DNA from: Halisarca cf. caerulea
Taxonomy: Eukaryota; Porifera; Demospongiae; Chondrillida; Halisarcidae
Direction of reading: 5' to 3'
Length of the DNA: 64,000 nucleotides
NCBI GenBank assembly: GCA_963170055.1
Contig: CAUJGJ010000040.1
Coordinates: forward strand, 1,863,801-1,927,800
Shown: positions 22,360 through 33,595 of the stretch, in pieces
Layout of the letters: every line of letters begins with the position of its first letter
How positions within the stretch are numbered: position 1 is the stretch's first letter
The notes under the pieces: model-generated
Seen by the model: only the letters and a program-made list of their open reading frames with translations
Databases searched by the model: none
Told to the model about the DNA's origin: nothing
Translations under genes and position numbers: made by a program

Positions 22360-23226
22360 TGCAGGTATAACATGTACCTTTCAGAAAAATCGAGGGGCAT
22401 TGTGTGGTTTGCAAAGGAATTTGATTTAATACTTACACGTTTTACTGATGTACACGCCTTAGTCACGTGTAAGAATACGAAGTCACCCGAACGATGGGCC
22501 TTTTTGTTCTCAAACAGAAGAGAATTGTATCGAATATCGTCTTCGTATGCGCATTGAGCGTTTTCAGAACGTTCTTAAGAATATTCGTTTGTGTTGGAAG
22601 GAGTATCGATTTCACCAATCGTTACCTTTGGTGGGTGACATCATCATATTGCATGACAGCCTTGTGACAAACGATGAGAAAGTGACTTCTCGAGTGATTG
22701 AGATTCTTTCCAAAACCCGGTCATCTAAACGCTTGTGTAGAGGAGCCATGTCGCGGGAATTAGATCACCATAGGTAAAGCCAAGTTTTCACCGTGGTAGA
22801 TTTCGATAGCATGCTCCATTCCCGACATGTTCCCAAGTTTGTGGTTTTACTTTGGATGAAAAATAATATTTCGTTGGACATCTCAGGAACGAAGAGGAAT
22901 GGTAAGTTCTACCACGGTGAAAATTTAGATATTGTTGTTGGAAGGTTCTTAACAAAGTATGGCTACTCTAAATGATGGTTTACATGACCGGGTTTTGCAC
23001 TAAACCTATTTTTAAGGTCCGAATCTATGGTCGTTTTTTCGACTTTGCGAAGCTGTTACAACAAAGTTAAGTGAACTGTTATATCGTTCAATAGTTGTAT
23101 TATTGTTTAATGTGCTTGTCATACTCCATAAACACATTAAATGGAAGAAAAGTGGGGGGTGATTACAGCCGACTTTCGGGCAGCCATTTTGTTGAGCTCC
23201 CACATGTGGGACATGTCACACCTGCG
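22360..23226. mobile_element. palindromic MITE, CGCAGGT family
   Basis: Left end TGCAGGTATAACATGTACC and right end CATGTCACACCTGCG, with TG on both sides. The central hairpin TTTTCACCGTGGTAGATT (22784) pairs with TTCTACCACGGTGAAAAT (22909). A close relative lies at 41202-41860. The short ORFs inside are not conserved in frame between the two copies. Confidence 0.7.
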
Positions 23227-23632
23227 TGAAGAGTAATCCTTTGAAATGATGCCAAAAATCAGGAAGAAATTTTATCATTCGACGGAACTTGCACCGAAGT
23301 TTTCCTACCCGCTTCCGTATGTGCCAGGGCTTTACCTTCAGCTCCTATTGGACGAAGTATTCATTTAGGGCTTGTTTGGTAGCCCAAAGTACATTTGTGC
23401 TACTTTTGGAAGGTTTCTGTGGTGAAAGTAAGCTTTATGAACAGTGAGTATTTTCACCCGTCATCGGAACTTATATACCCGTAGATTTCGATCTATTCTA
23501 AGTTAGTGTGTGGAAATTTCTTTTAGTTAAGTATTCATTTATGTTTCTTATAAGCTTGGCTAGTTTTAAAAGTGCTAGTTGTGCCGAAAGCAATCGAATG
23601 CACTTGAAAAATGCTTGAAAAAGAAGGATCCA

Positions 23633-23745
23633 CTATAGTGGCTTGTCCTCATCTATGGTTATGCAACTTCACCATTTGGCCCACAACAGGGACTGGTCAA
23701 GCGCGAGCCACTATAATAGTGGCTTATCCACGATAAAGGGTTAAT
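23633..23745 (-). mobile_element. TTAA-type element end with CCACTATAGTGG palindromes
   Basis: TCCACTATAGTGG and CCACTATAATAGTGG followed by AAAGGGTTAA resemble the subterminal palindromes and end of the 11244-12093 MITE, but the intervening sequence differs. The opposite end was not found. Confidence 0.4.
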
Positions 23746-24430
23746 AGTCACAGTAGTACCACCCTGCACTTGTTCGAGTGCCTCAAGCCTCAGTAGGATG
23801 CCTGCTATCTGCTTCTGATATTTCTGGCACATATCTTCCAGTGTGTCAATGACAATGCTGTAGGAAAGACAGATACTGTCGGAACTTCCCAGTTCACTAT
23901 GCATCTGTTAGCTCTCAATGAGGTCTCCATCCTTATTTATGGACTGGTTATCAACCCGCTCTTCTTCAGAGAACAGGTCATAGCGCACTCTTCTCCATTG
24001 TCTTTGGTGGGAAACAGGTTGTTACTGTGCTCTTGCCATTCAGGGAACAGGTCTTCACTACACTCATCTCCAGGCCACTTGTCTTTGTAGGGGAACCGGT
24101 CATCATTACACTCAGGACTCAAGACTTCAGGGCATTGCTCATCACAGTGGAGTAGCGAATGAAGTGACTCTTCTCCAGAGTCATTAGTGTTATTAGGTGT
24201 ATTTGGACTAACACCACTTGGTGCTGAAATTGACAAGAGATGTCCAGTTGCAGCTGTTAATTTCTGCTCTTTAGAATTTCTTTGTTTCTTTGTAATGGGC
24301 CTTCCATTTAATTCTTCCAAAGCATGGCGTTTCTGAGGCTGTTGTCCGGGCACAAATTGCTCCGAAAGAAAGGTCTTCTGGAGTCTCAGCATTTGAGCTT
24401 TTGATCCTGGAAGGTGGAAAACTCACAATA

Positions 24431-24486
<56 letters not shown>

Positions 24487-24560
24487 ACAAAGTATAATAT
24501 TCACACACCTAAGCCAGCAATTTCTCCTTTGCATAACCTTCGGTTCCATTCACCTTGCAC
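23746..24560 (-). pseudogene. decayed ORF with repeated acidic DLFPE motif
   Basis: The minus strand from 24392 encodes about 150 residues with a basic, Gln-rich start (KRHALEELNGRPITKKQRN), then three or four units of the type ECSEDLFPEWQEHS, NNLFPTKDNGEE, ECNDDRFPYKDKW. A 1-nt frameshift near 23970 puts a further unit (YDLFSEEERVDNQS) in another frame, after which MCQKYQKQIAGILLRLEALE (about 23775-23840) could form a coiled coil. I do not recognise a family. Host pseudogene or transposon accessory protein are both possible. Confidence 0.35.
24430..24483. repeat. (CA)n microsatellite
   Basis: Uninterrupted CA run directly upstream (minus strand) of the decayed ORF. Confidence 0.95.
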
Positions 24561-24785
24561 GGCTTCCTTACTTCATATTTCTCTGGAATGGGACTTTTGA
24601 TAGTCAAAGTAGGCAGACAGGAAACATTGCTTCCTTGATTCCAAAAGATAATACTCCACTTGGTCATTTTCTTCATAATCTCTCTCTAATATTTGTAGAT
24701 TGTTGGGTTGTCAAACTGACTTAATATCGCAAACATTCGTTCCCTTTTTATAGACAACGCTAAAAGACACTTTAATAGACACCTT

Positions 24786-26202
24786 CGCAGGTAAGTTATG
24801 TGCATTGTGCACATAAAACAAAATGGCGGTTGCCAAAGTTAGTCGTAAACACACCCCAAATTTCTCATCTCACGATACTTGAACAATAAAACCGAATGCA
24901 TAGAATGCTACAGCTGGATTTATAATTTACTCTTCTTTCGTTCGATTGTCAATCTCTCATCTCTCAAACTGGAAAGATTAAGATTCCTCAATCCACATAT
25001 AAAAGCTTTAGTGAAAAATGCGGAGTTCTGAATGACGGTTTAGTGATACAATATCTACCAGGAAAGGTTCCTAGGATTAGTATCTAACTTTTCACCGTGG
25101 TGGATTTTGAAATTCTACTTTGTTCCTGAGATATACAGGTTTTTGTAGTTTTTGAAAGGAGATATTTGTGACTGTACTTGCGAAAAGGGACCACTTCGTG
25201 GTAAAGCAAACATTTGAGAACGGCACTAAAGTAACAATTTATCGAAAGGTGTGCGAATTTTGTTTTTCACGCAGAACTCTTTCCTATGCAATTTCCGAAA
25301 GTTCTGTGAAGTTTTAGTGCGATACGATTAAATTTAAGCGAGTTATAGCACTTATTATCTTGATTGCTTCCGTACAATCCGCCATTTTCTCCGCATATCT
25401 AAACTTGCGGTCAATGACATAATCACTGCCTGTATGAAAGGCCAATGAGAAAGACCTGCACGTGATAAAAGCCGCATACTAACAGTATACATACTAACGG
25501 AAATTTAACTAAAAACTCTCGTAGCTCAAAAGTAAAGTATGCGCGATATCGGAATAAATTCAGACGTAACTCCAGAACGGAACTTGCAATGGCAGCACGA
25601 ATGGTTTCACATTGTAGTGCGTTCGAAACGCTATCGAACCATGCAAAAAACGCAAAATCGGCAAGACCCACGAAGTGGTCCCTTATCGCAAGTACGGTCA
25701 CATTTACGAACACGTGCACATAAAACGAAAGGTAGCAACTATAACAATCCACCACGGTGAAAAGTTAGTCTTACACTTTGTTAACAAACGTACAAACTTT
25801 CAAAGCTCTAAAGTGCTATTTAGAACTCCGCATTTCGGGAAGAAAATTGGTCGTCCAAAACACTCTTCTTTGACTCGCAATCACACGACCGTCAGGTGAC
25901 TTATACATATAGTTGCCAAAGTATACGAATTTTTGTACATAAAGGCTTTGGTCGAATTCGAAACGAATTTGATCGAAAAGGAACAAATTAGCAAAAATGT
26001 TTTGAAGAAATAATGAACTGGAGACGTCTGAGACTTACATGCGCATAAATTCTACTTGGCTTGCTAGATAATCACAAAGCATCATGAATAGTCATGCAAA
26101 CTGCACCTGACAGCCTCACGTTAATGAGATGCTAATTGATTACATAGTGTGAAGCTACAGGAATGCCCCTCAGCTGCTTAATGTGCACATAACCTACCTG
26201 CA
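24786..26202. mobile_element. palindromic MITE with TGTGCACATAA subterminal arms
   Basis: Left end CGCAGGTAAGTTATGTGCA, right end TGTGCACATAACCTACCTGCA. The central hairpin TAACTTTTCACCGTGGTGGA (25087) pairs with TCCACCACGGTGAAAAGTTA (25749). Part of its middle (25410-25690) recurs at 49395-49680. No transposase. Confidence 0.75.
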
Positions 26203-26466
26203 TTGCATATTTTCCCGCCATTCTAGCGTTTTTAAGGTTTCCGTTTATTTCCATTTCGTTCTACTTTGTTTCGCTTCCGTATTTCCTTTGCGTTGGAATG
26301 AAAACGATTTACTGTTTTATAAAAACGAAAGTGACCAATCTTTTGCCTCCTACCATATATACTGTCACTAGATGTATTGTCATTGGTATGATACTGTGGA
26401 TGATGTAATTGTATTTGCTGGTAAGTGTCTGAGGCTGATATTTGTCATGTAAGTGTGATGAGTATC

Positions 26467-27091
26467 GCAGGTGAATTATGTACATTTTGCACATAAAACA
26501 AAATGGCGGCCGATTAACTTCACCGTAAATACACACCATTTTTTTCTTTCCTGTTTCATTGTGTGAGCAAAACGAAGGTACTGTACAATACCTTTACATT
26601 ATGATTTTACATTTCTGCACTCAAAACATTCTTAAAGATCTTATTCAGGGAATAAATCGGCAGATTCAAAGGTATATGAAAACAACTTCTTTCCAAAAGG
26701 CGGTCTACTTAACGGCAGCACTGTGATACGATTTCTACTTTGAAGGGTTCCTACGAAAGGTAACTAACTTTTCACCGTATGGCTTCTTGAAATTTGCCTT
26801 TGTTCCTGTTATGTGCACGTTTTCATAGTTCTTGAGAAGACACAAATACAAAAACACGTGCACATAAAACGAACGGAACAATGTATCAATAAGCCATACG
26901 GTGAAAACTTAGTATTACCTTTTGTCAACAACCTTGTAAAGTTTCAGAGCTACAAAGCACCACTGAGTAGACCACCTTTTGCAAAGAAAATTGGTCCTCG
27001 AACTTTTGTCATCTGCCACCAAAGTCACGCCAATGTCAGGTGACTTTGCTCACGATGTTGCAATCCATTCTACTAGATAGCAGAGACAAAA
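26467..27091. mobile_element. MITE truncated at the junction with receptor gene 4
   Basis: Left end CGCAGGTGAATTATGTAC and an arm matching 24786 and 29727 elements (GCACATAAAACAAAATGGCGG). Its central hairpin is TTTTCACCGTATGGCTT (26779) with AAGCCATACGGTGAAAA (26890). The right end is missing: sequence passes directly into the middle of a receptor gene near 27092. Confidence 0.65.
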
Positions 27092-27763
27092 GACAATGAA
27101 AAGTATGAAATGTTTTGGAGAGTAGCGTACGTTGCCCTGTGCTCCACGGCAGCAGCAAGACTCCTCTTCATGGCCACATATGGAATTATGGTGTATGTAA
27201 GTGCTCGCTTAACTGGCTTGTCTCTGCAAACTGGAAGAGTAGGCACCAGGACATTAATAGCTACATGTGTTATAGTTTGGCTGGTTGCTATAGTACCCAA
27301 CCTCAGTCAATTTCTAACCCTTGTACATGATGTGACCATCAATACTAGCTCGACAGTATGTTTAAATAATATGGCAACAGTCTTGCGCCTGGACTATTCA
27401 CTGATCATTTTGCCACTCTATGGAATTGTATGTGGCTTTTTAAGCATCCTTTTCCCAATTCTAACAGCTCATTACAGTCAAAAGGTGATTTTAAGAGAAA
27501 AGAGACATTTCCTAATGAGAATGGCAAAGTTCTCCATCTTTCTTCTGCTGAGTAATGCTGCGAATTTTGTTGGCATTTATGTTCCATTAGTGTTCCACTC
27601 ATTCTATGTTGTGGGATGTGAAGAATACGCCATCATACTAGTACTTTTTATTAGAACAGGAGTTGTCATATTTTCCCTCATCTCTACACCAGTTATTATG
27701 CTTTTTTTCTTTAAGTATATAAGAGAGAGATTTAAACACCGTATTTGTTGTTGCAATTGTTGA
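27092..27763 (+). pseudogene. 5'-truncated 7TM receptor gene 4
   Basis: Homology to the family starts at DNEKYEMFWRV, just before TM3, and continues uninterrupted through TM7 to a stop after RICCCNC, about 222 codons. The promoter, N-terminus, TM1 and TM2 are absent and replaced by MITE sequence, so no functional receptor can be made from this copy alone. The tail ends early because of a small change relative to RHILKTQ in paralogues. An inverted 5' scrap of the family lies 0.9 kb downstream and may be the displaced front end. The remaining frame is undamaged, implying a recent loss. Confidence 0.8.
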
Positions 27764-28020
27764 CACATTATTAAAACACAATCCTTTTCTTCCTTCAGTA
27801 GTACTTATTAATGTACATTGCTATAAATAATATTTTTTGTTTGAGCTATATACATTATTTGAAAAATAAAATTATTTATTAAAATTATATAATTAGTATA
27901 AAATTATTAAGGTTGATAGGAATTTGTGCTGAATGATCTATGTACTTTTTTCTTTATGTATGTGACATCACTGTGTTGAATTCTGAGTTACTTTTATTGT
28001 TACAATTATTGTGGTTTGCA

Positions 28021-28211
28021 CAGTCAACCTTCTCTATAACAAACCACCTCTGGACTACTGAAAAGTTTCTCTGCAATGCGAGGGTGTTCACTACATCAGG
28101 GTTCATTTGTACACAATAAAGTAAAACCATCAATGTGCATTTTATAAGCTCTACACTTGTTTTATCAAAATGCTCATTGTATCCAGCAGTCATTATAGGG
28201 AGGTTTAACTG
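28021..28211. mobile_element. short pogo-like MITE
   Basis: Ends CAGTCAACCTTCTCTATAA and TTATAGGGAGGTTTAACTG are inverted. The CAGT(T/C)AAACC form and TA at the right flank fit pogo/Tigger-derived MITEs. Related to the repeat at 20678-20995. Confidence 0.6.
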
Positions 28212-28222
28212 TAAATTATCTC

Positions 28223-28624
28223 CGTAGAAGTTGAAACTTCCGCGTAGTTAAAGTTTCGCAAATGAAGACTTTGCAAGTTTTTTGCATTTTTAGTTTCGCG
28301 AACTATGGCTACCTCACTATGACGCCCCCAGCGTTTAACTCCTTTGTGATGACTATTATATTCAACAGGTTCACGAGACTGTTAAAAAACTCTTCCTTCT
28401 TTTCTATCTCTTTTTTGGCAGCTGTTTAGAAGGACACGCTGTACAATGAACAGTCTATTCTATTGAGTAATGGGCCATTGTGGGTTGAACAGTCACAGCG
28501 AAGGACCTGAGTTTAGATTCCGAGTTGAGATTATTGTACCTAGCATCTTTCGCAAATCTTTGGGGAATGCCTCTTCATTCACAAAATTCGCAAAACTTTA
28601 CAGTGGGAAGTTTCAACTTCTACG
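28223..28624. mobile_element. foldback element with 19-bp perfect arms
   Basis: The 19-bp arms at 28223-28241 and 28606-28624 are exact inverts (CGTAGAAGTTGAAACTTCC). Inner sequence (TTTCGCAAA, CAAAACTTTAC) is partly inverted too. No ORF. Confidence 0.65.
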
Positions 28625-28674
28625 CTATCATATACATCAGCTGCTGTCTGTGGAGGTAAATTATGGCAGATCTG

Positions 28675-28912
28675 TGATGCTACACAAAAAGAACAATGGC
28701 CAGTGATGCATCACTGTACATGTTCCACATGTTGTCACTCACAGTATTCTCTCATTCAACAGCACTGCCTCATTGCCGAACACTCATCTGTTTCTGTCAA
28801 CAGTGGCAAATTGTAAAACAATGGATCATGTCCAGGATTCAAAGTGCAGCCCACTGTATATAAACACATGGACATACTTCCGGCATATAAGACTTGTATG
28901 AATATATCTAGG
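28675..28912 (-). pseudogene. inverted scrap of a receptor 5' end
   Basis: The reverse complement reproduces the gene 3 upstream block (GGAAGTATGTCCATGTG, TTTATATACAGTGGGCTGCA, GGACATGATCCATTG, GAGAATACTGTGAGTGAC) and the start MWNMYSDASLAI from ATG at 28730, then shifts frame and stops at 28682. It carries about 16 codons only. It is the only receptor piece on the minus strand. Confidence 0.75.
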
Positions 28913-29080
28913 CAAAATAGGTCAATATAAGTTCTAGGAATTCAGACAATGCCCTCTATTCCTGGGAAAAGGTACACTTTTATCTATTTTATATATTCTT
29001 GTGTTCATTTGCACTTCCGGTGTGTAATACTTGCCCGAAATATTATAGATATTGATTGGAAGCAATGTCTTATAATATAA

Positions 29081-29289
29081 CAAGCGATTCGAGTTTGAAA
29101 AACTCGTGGGCCGCCTACGGCCCTGGAAACTCAAATCGCTTGGAAATCGTCGTTATTGACTAAAATAATAGTCCGAAGAACTCTTCTGGTCTAAAAGACT
29201 CTTCGATGATAAAATCAGAAGTAAACGAATGAATTTACCGAAATATAGCCGAAAGATTATGTACCGACTTCGTGTCCATCATGTTGTTG

Positions 29290-29330
<41 letters not shown>

Positions 29331-29565
29331 TCGTTCCAGACGTTCCGGACACTTCTGGTGAAAGTAAAAATAATATAGGGCATGATATAAATAAAAATTT
29401 ATATGATGGTAATGAATATGTATGAATTTATACAGGAATGATTTTCAAATTAATTGTCTAGTTTACAAAAACGTTGTGTTCAATGAATGTTCAGCTGTGC
29501 AATTTACATTTACAAGTGATTCGAGAGTGTGGGGTGGGAACTCCCACGAGTTTTAACCCATATTA
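29081..29565. mobile_element. hairpin/(TA)n element
   Basis: It starts with a hairpin (GCGATTCGAG...CTCAAATCGC enclosing GGGCCGCCTACGGCCC) and contains a (TA)n run at 29290-29326 followed by CGGACACTTCTGGTGAAAGT. It ends near an opposite hairpin (GTGATTCGAG...CTCCCACGAGTTTTAAC). Relatives are at 53687-54085, 54412-54650, and fragments at 32310-32400, 55390-55430, 61290-61520 and 62290-62400. Confidence 0.5.
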
Positions 29566-29726
29566 CTAGTTTTTACCTGCATAACCCTACACTTATCTGG
29601 CGACATGCCAATGTATAAAGTTCAATAAAATTGTAGACTCGTTTTAATAGCAAGCATCTCTACCTTGTTTCAGTGTTTTTTTTTTGTTTTACAGTCATTA
29701 CGTGTATTGTCATCCTACTGTCACTA

Positions 29727-30574
29727 CACAGGTAGGTTATGTGCACTTTGCACATAAAACAAATTGACCACAAAAGTTGCTCGTAATAACACCCCTTTTT
29801 TTCCCTTTGTATGCAGCAGATCAACAAAACAAAGGCGTTTCGTGTTGTACAAACCTTTCAAACGAACGTTTGTCTACTTAGTTAGCTTGTAACATATTCT
29901 AAATCAAAATAATGTGAGTCCAAGTAAAACATATAACATAATTTTCGATCAAAAAGGTGGAATACTCATCGGCCGGCTTGTGGTATGGTACTCACTTCGG
30001 AGGATTCCCAAGAACAATATCTAACTTTTCACTGCATTGCCTTTCAAAATACCACTTCTCCCCTGAGATATAAAGGGTTTTGCAATTTTCGGAAGACAAA
30101 AATTTACAAACACGTGCACATAATAGGAATGGAACAAGCTTTCAAGAGGTCATGCGGTGAAAAGTTAGATTCATCCTTTGTCAACGACCTTGCCAAGTTT
30201 CAGCGTCTCTGGTAAGTGTATAGATCTCCGCCTTTATGAAAGAAGTTTGGTTGTCGAGAAAACTCGTCCTGGTGGCTTTGTCACGCAATTATCAGGTGAC
30301 TTTGTCAACAATGTTGCAATGGTCACTACGAACGGTAGCTACATTTTATCGCATGAGCTTTTTACATTCTTGTTTATTCTTATACATATATATATACAGG
30401 ATTAGTTATTTCAGAGAAGTCAAAAAAAATATGACGATTTATCTAGGCTGAACTGCTGCTCAGTCTGCACATGACCAACCCACGCAAAATTCGCTAAAGT
30501 GATTCTTTTTTATTGCATTCTTTAAAACCACAAAACGCCTCTTGTTGGCTGGTTGTGCTCATAACCTACCTGTG
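29727..30574. mobile_element. 848-bp palindromic MITE with TA target duplication
   Basis: CACAGGTAGGTTATGTGC and its invert GCTCATAACCTACCTGTG, flanked by TA at 29725-29726 and 30575-30576. It sits inside the GATGTATTGTCATTCTACTG tandem repeat, so the empty target can be read from neighbouring units, confirming a TA duplication. The central hairpin TCTAACTTTTCACTGCATTG pairs with CATGCGGTGAAAAGTTAGA. Confidence 0.85.
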
Positions 30575-30576
30575 TA

Positions 30577-30735
30577 GATGTATTGTCATTCTACTGTCAT
30601 TAGATGTTTTGTCATTCTACTGTCACTAGATGTATTGTCATTCTACTGTCACTAGATGTATTGTCATTCTACAGTCATTTGATGTATAGTGTTGTTCTGC
30701 TGTCATTAGAAATATTATCAGTTTACTGTGGATTA
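30577..30735. repeat. 26-bp tandem repeat (GATGTATTGTCATTCTACTGTCACTA)
   Basis: About five units. Single units are seen at the matching position upstream of other receptor copies (18540, 26365, 29695), so it expanded locally within the duplicated unit. Confidence 0.75.
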
Positions 30736-30914
30736 GGGTTAGGGTATATATTGTTGTTGCTAAATAACTGAGTCTGATATTTGTCATGTACATGCGATGG
30801 GTTTCAGTGTAACTCATCCAACACTGGTGATTTCATGGTTATGTGAGATTTAAATTATGAATGGGAATTGAATCTTACAAATGAAGCACACTACATGCAA
30901 ATGTCGGTGAATAC

Positions 30915-31097
30915 ATACAAGTCATACATAACTGGAAGTATGCCTATATATTATATATATATAGTGGGCTACATTTCAAATTCTGGTCATGATTCACTGT
31001 TTCCTACTTTGATAGGGTGGACAGGAATAGATCAGTTGAGTACAAAGTAAGGAATAGAGGCAGTGTTGTTGAAAGAGAGAATACTGTGAGTGACAAT
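30915..31097 (+). promoter_or_regulatory. gene 5 upstream block
   Basis: TACAAGTCATACATAACTGG, a TATATATATAGTGGGCTACA element about 140 bp before the ATG, TTCTGGTCATGATTCACTG, then the leader GAAAGAGAGAATACTGTGAG. Same layout as genes 3, 7 and 8. Confidence 0.6.
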
Positions 31098-32060
31098 ATG
31101 TGGAACAGCAGCAACATCAGTGACAGTAACAATAGTAGTGATCTAGTAGTAGCCATTGGATTTTTTTGTTCAGCCATAGTACACTTATTGGCCATAGTCC
31201 TCACTGTTGTGAACATTGTCCTACTTCTGGCAATAAAGGACTGTCAAACTATTTCAACTGCAATAAGAGTGGTTCTCTGTAACATTGTTGTCGCAAACCA
31301 AGTTTTCCTTGTTACTCTGATCTTGTACATTTGGGCTGAACAGACAGCAATATATGCGTACTGGAGTGTAATGTATGTTGCCTTATGCACCATGGCAGCA
31401 GCAAGACTCCTCTTCATGGCCATCTATGGAATTATGGTTTATGTAAGTGCACGCATAACTGGCTCATCTCTGCAAACTGGAAGTGTGGGCACCAGGACAT
31501 TGATAGCTACAAGTGTCATAGCTTGGTTGGTTGCTATAGTGCCCAACCTCAGTCAATTTCTAACCCTCGTACACGATGTGAGAATCAATACAAGTGCAAC
31601 ATTCTGTATGAATAGAGCAGCAGTCTTCTACCTGGACTACTCACTGATCATTTTACCACTCTATGGAATAGTGTGTGGATTCATTAGCATTCTGTTCCCC
31701 ATTCTAACAGCACATTACAGTCAAAAGGTGATTATCAGAGAAAAGAGAGAATTTTTTAAACGAATGGTAAAGTTTTCCATCTTTCTTCTGATGAGTAATG
31801 CTGTAAATTTTGCTGGCGTTTATGTTCCACTAATGTTCCACTCATTCTATGTAATGGGATGTGAAGAATACATCTACTTGGTAGTTATATTTATTAGAAC
31901 AGGAGCTGTCATGCTTCCCCTCATTATTACACCAGTTGTTATGCTTGCATTCTTTAAGTGCTTAAGAGAGAAATTTAAAGACCGTATATGTTGCTGTCGT
32001 CACATTTATAAAACACGATTAAAAACACAATTATTCTTTTCTTCCTCAAGTAGTACTTGA
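31098..32060 (+). CDS. 7TM receptor-like protein, gene 5
   Basis: Intronless, 320 residues, intact, with a single MWNSSNISDSNNSS N-terminus. The first extracellular loop is about eight residues shorter than in paralogues (AEQTAIYAYWSVMY; the DYEKYNMF part is gone). TM3 reads TMAAARLLFMAIYG, TM4 WLVAIVPNLSQF, TM5 ILPLYGIVCGFISILFPILT, TM6 KFSIFLLMSNAVNF. Loop cysteines ATFCMN and MGCEEY are kept. The tail after the cysteine cluster is extended by a small duplication (KTRLKTQLFFSSSSST). It is followed at once by family-type 3' flank. Confidence 0.85.
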   Translation: MWNSSNISDSNNSSDLVVAIGFFCSAIVHLLAIVLTVVNIVLLLAIKDCQTISTAIRVVLCNIVVANQVFLVTLILYIWAEQTAIYAYWSVMYVALCTMAAARLLFMAIYGIMVYVSARITGSSLQTGSVGTRTLIATSVIAWLVAIVPNLSQFLTLVHDVRINTSATFCMNRAAVFYLDYSLIILPLYGIVCGFISILFPILTAHYSQKVIIREKREFFKRMVKFSIFLLMSNAVNFAGVYVPLMFHSFYVMGCEEYIYLVVIFIRTGAVMLPLIITPVVMLAFFKCLREKFKDRICCCRHIYKTRLKTQLFFSSSSST

Positions 32061-32364
32061 TGTATGCTGTCATTATTTATCGTTTGAGCCACATAGATCG
32101 ATTGAACAAAATAATGTGTTTTGTAGAAATGCTTGAATTATGGTTATCCTTCCACAAGTTGTGTCAACGTATTAGTGTAACAGTCCAGAGGATCAACTAC
32201 ATGGCTATTGTTGACACTTGCATGGAGTAACTTTATTATAAACTATAGGGCCAATAGGGCCCCTTTTTGTTGCATGTTCACATGCATGTTTTTGGGCAGC
32301 TGGAAGGCGGCCCCTATATTGTTATTTCTTTCACCGGAAGTGTCTGTAAGGTCCATAACGATGT

Positions 32365-32406
<42 letters not shown>

Positions 32407-32639
32407 ATGTCAGCAACATGGCAAATATCATATATATATATAATATAGTATCAATTATAATACTCACCAAGGCGGGAAACTTTGGTGAGTATTATATTTG
32501 GTAATTTCCTTTCTAGATGGTGTTGGCGAGAATTAAAATTGATGAATTGAACCTTAATGTTTGAGAGGGGTTTGTCCCCCAATCATAGCAAGGCCTTTAC
32601 TCTGCTGCCATTTTTTATAAGGAAGAGAATCCTACAAAA
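32061..32639. other. 3' flank and hairpin/(TA)n scrap, no gene
   Basis: 32320-32400 holds CCGGAAGTGTCTG...CATAACGATGTCC followed by (TA)n, the end pattern of the hairpin/TA family. 32440-32500 has a short palindrome (ATAATACTCACCAA...TTGGTGAGTATTAT). No coding sequence. Confidence 0.5.
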
Positions 32640-33590
32640 GTACTTGGGTTGGGGTTGGGGTTGGGTTGGGTAAGCTTATTTTAACAGGGGAAGCCTTTAG
32701 CCAATGGCTACTATTCTAGGCACCCTGTAACAACATGATACAAAACAGAACAAGAAAAAAGTAAACTGTACAGTTAAGAGTAAAAACTATTAAGAGGCAT
32801 GCAATAGTTCAATTGAGTTTAAAAAGGATTGGAAAATTAATCAATAATTAGTAGTAATAAATAAGGATTACTTTAAAAATAGTATATTATAGTAAAATTC
32901 ATCCAGGAGGGTCAAAGTAGTGAGTGGCTGCATTAGAAAAGGCACTGAAGGTGTAGGAATCTCTGATTGAAGCTGGTAGGGAACGCCAGAGTGATGCTCC
33001 AATGAATGCAAAAGCATGTTGACCATAGGTTGTTCTAGTTGATGGGAGGGTTGTGAGATTTCTTGAACGAGTGTTGTGTTGATGGGAGGGACGATGGAAA
33101 AGGGATGATAGATAAACAGGAGCAAGGGAATTGTGACATTTGTAGGTCATTTCAGCAACATGAAGCTTCCTACGGGTGCGAAGAGAAGTGAGGCCTAGCT
33201 CCTTCCAGAGGTCAGTGGATGATGTGAGACGAGGACGGTGCAGGACAAGACGGCAAGCGAAGTTAAAAAGAGATTGAAGACGAGAAGAGTCTTGAAGATT
33301 ACAATTATCCCAAACTATATCACAGTAATCTACAGCTGGCAAGATGTAAGATTTCAGATAAAGGATCAAAAGAGGACGAGGAAGAAACCAGGAAAGACGT
33401 CTCAGGAGGTTAACGCTGCGGGACACCTTGGTGACAACATGGTTGATGTGATCAGTCCAAGTCAATGTGTCATTAATTATCACACCCAAGAGCTTGAAGG
33501 ATCTAACCTGCTCAATTTTTGAATCATTCAAGAAGATTTGTAGAGGTGGAAGAATTTCTCTGGTTCTGGGAGAGTGAATCAACAAAAAGA
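32640..33590 (-). mobile_element. 5'-truncated LINE (non-LTR retrotransposon)
   Basis: It carries the C-terminal part of a reverse transcriptase ORF, then a 3' UTR ending in TTAAAATAAGCTTA and a CCAACCC-type simple repeat at about 32640. A second copy of the same 3' tail (GTAGCTTCTGGCTAATGGC..TTTAAATAAG, then AAT repeats) lies at 39455-39530. It begins right beside a tRNA-Lys gene. Confidence 0.7.
32899..33590 (-). pseudogene. reverse transcriptase C-terminal fragment
   Basis: About 230 codons. It opens with FLLIHSPRTREILPPLQIFL, then VRSFKLLGVIINDTLTWTDH (the KLLG..ID..LTW motif of the RT thumb region), then ILYLKSYILPAVDYCDIVWDN (the conserved Y..Y..P...Y...VW motif), then RHNTRSRNL-like and GASLWRSLPASIRD sequences typical of LINE ORF2 ends. 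The catalytic YADD and endonuclease are absent because of 5' truncation. No genuine ATG. Clade (CR1/L2/Jockey-like) cannot be fixed by eye. Confidence 0.8.
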
Positions 33591-33595
33591 AGAAG

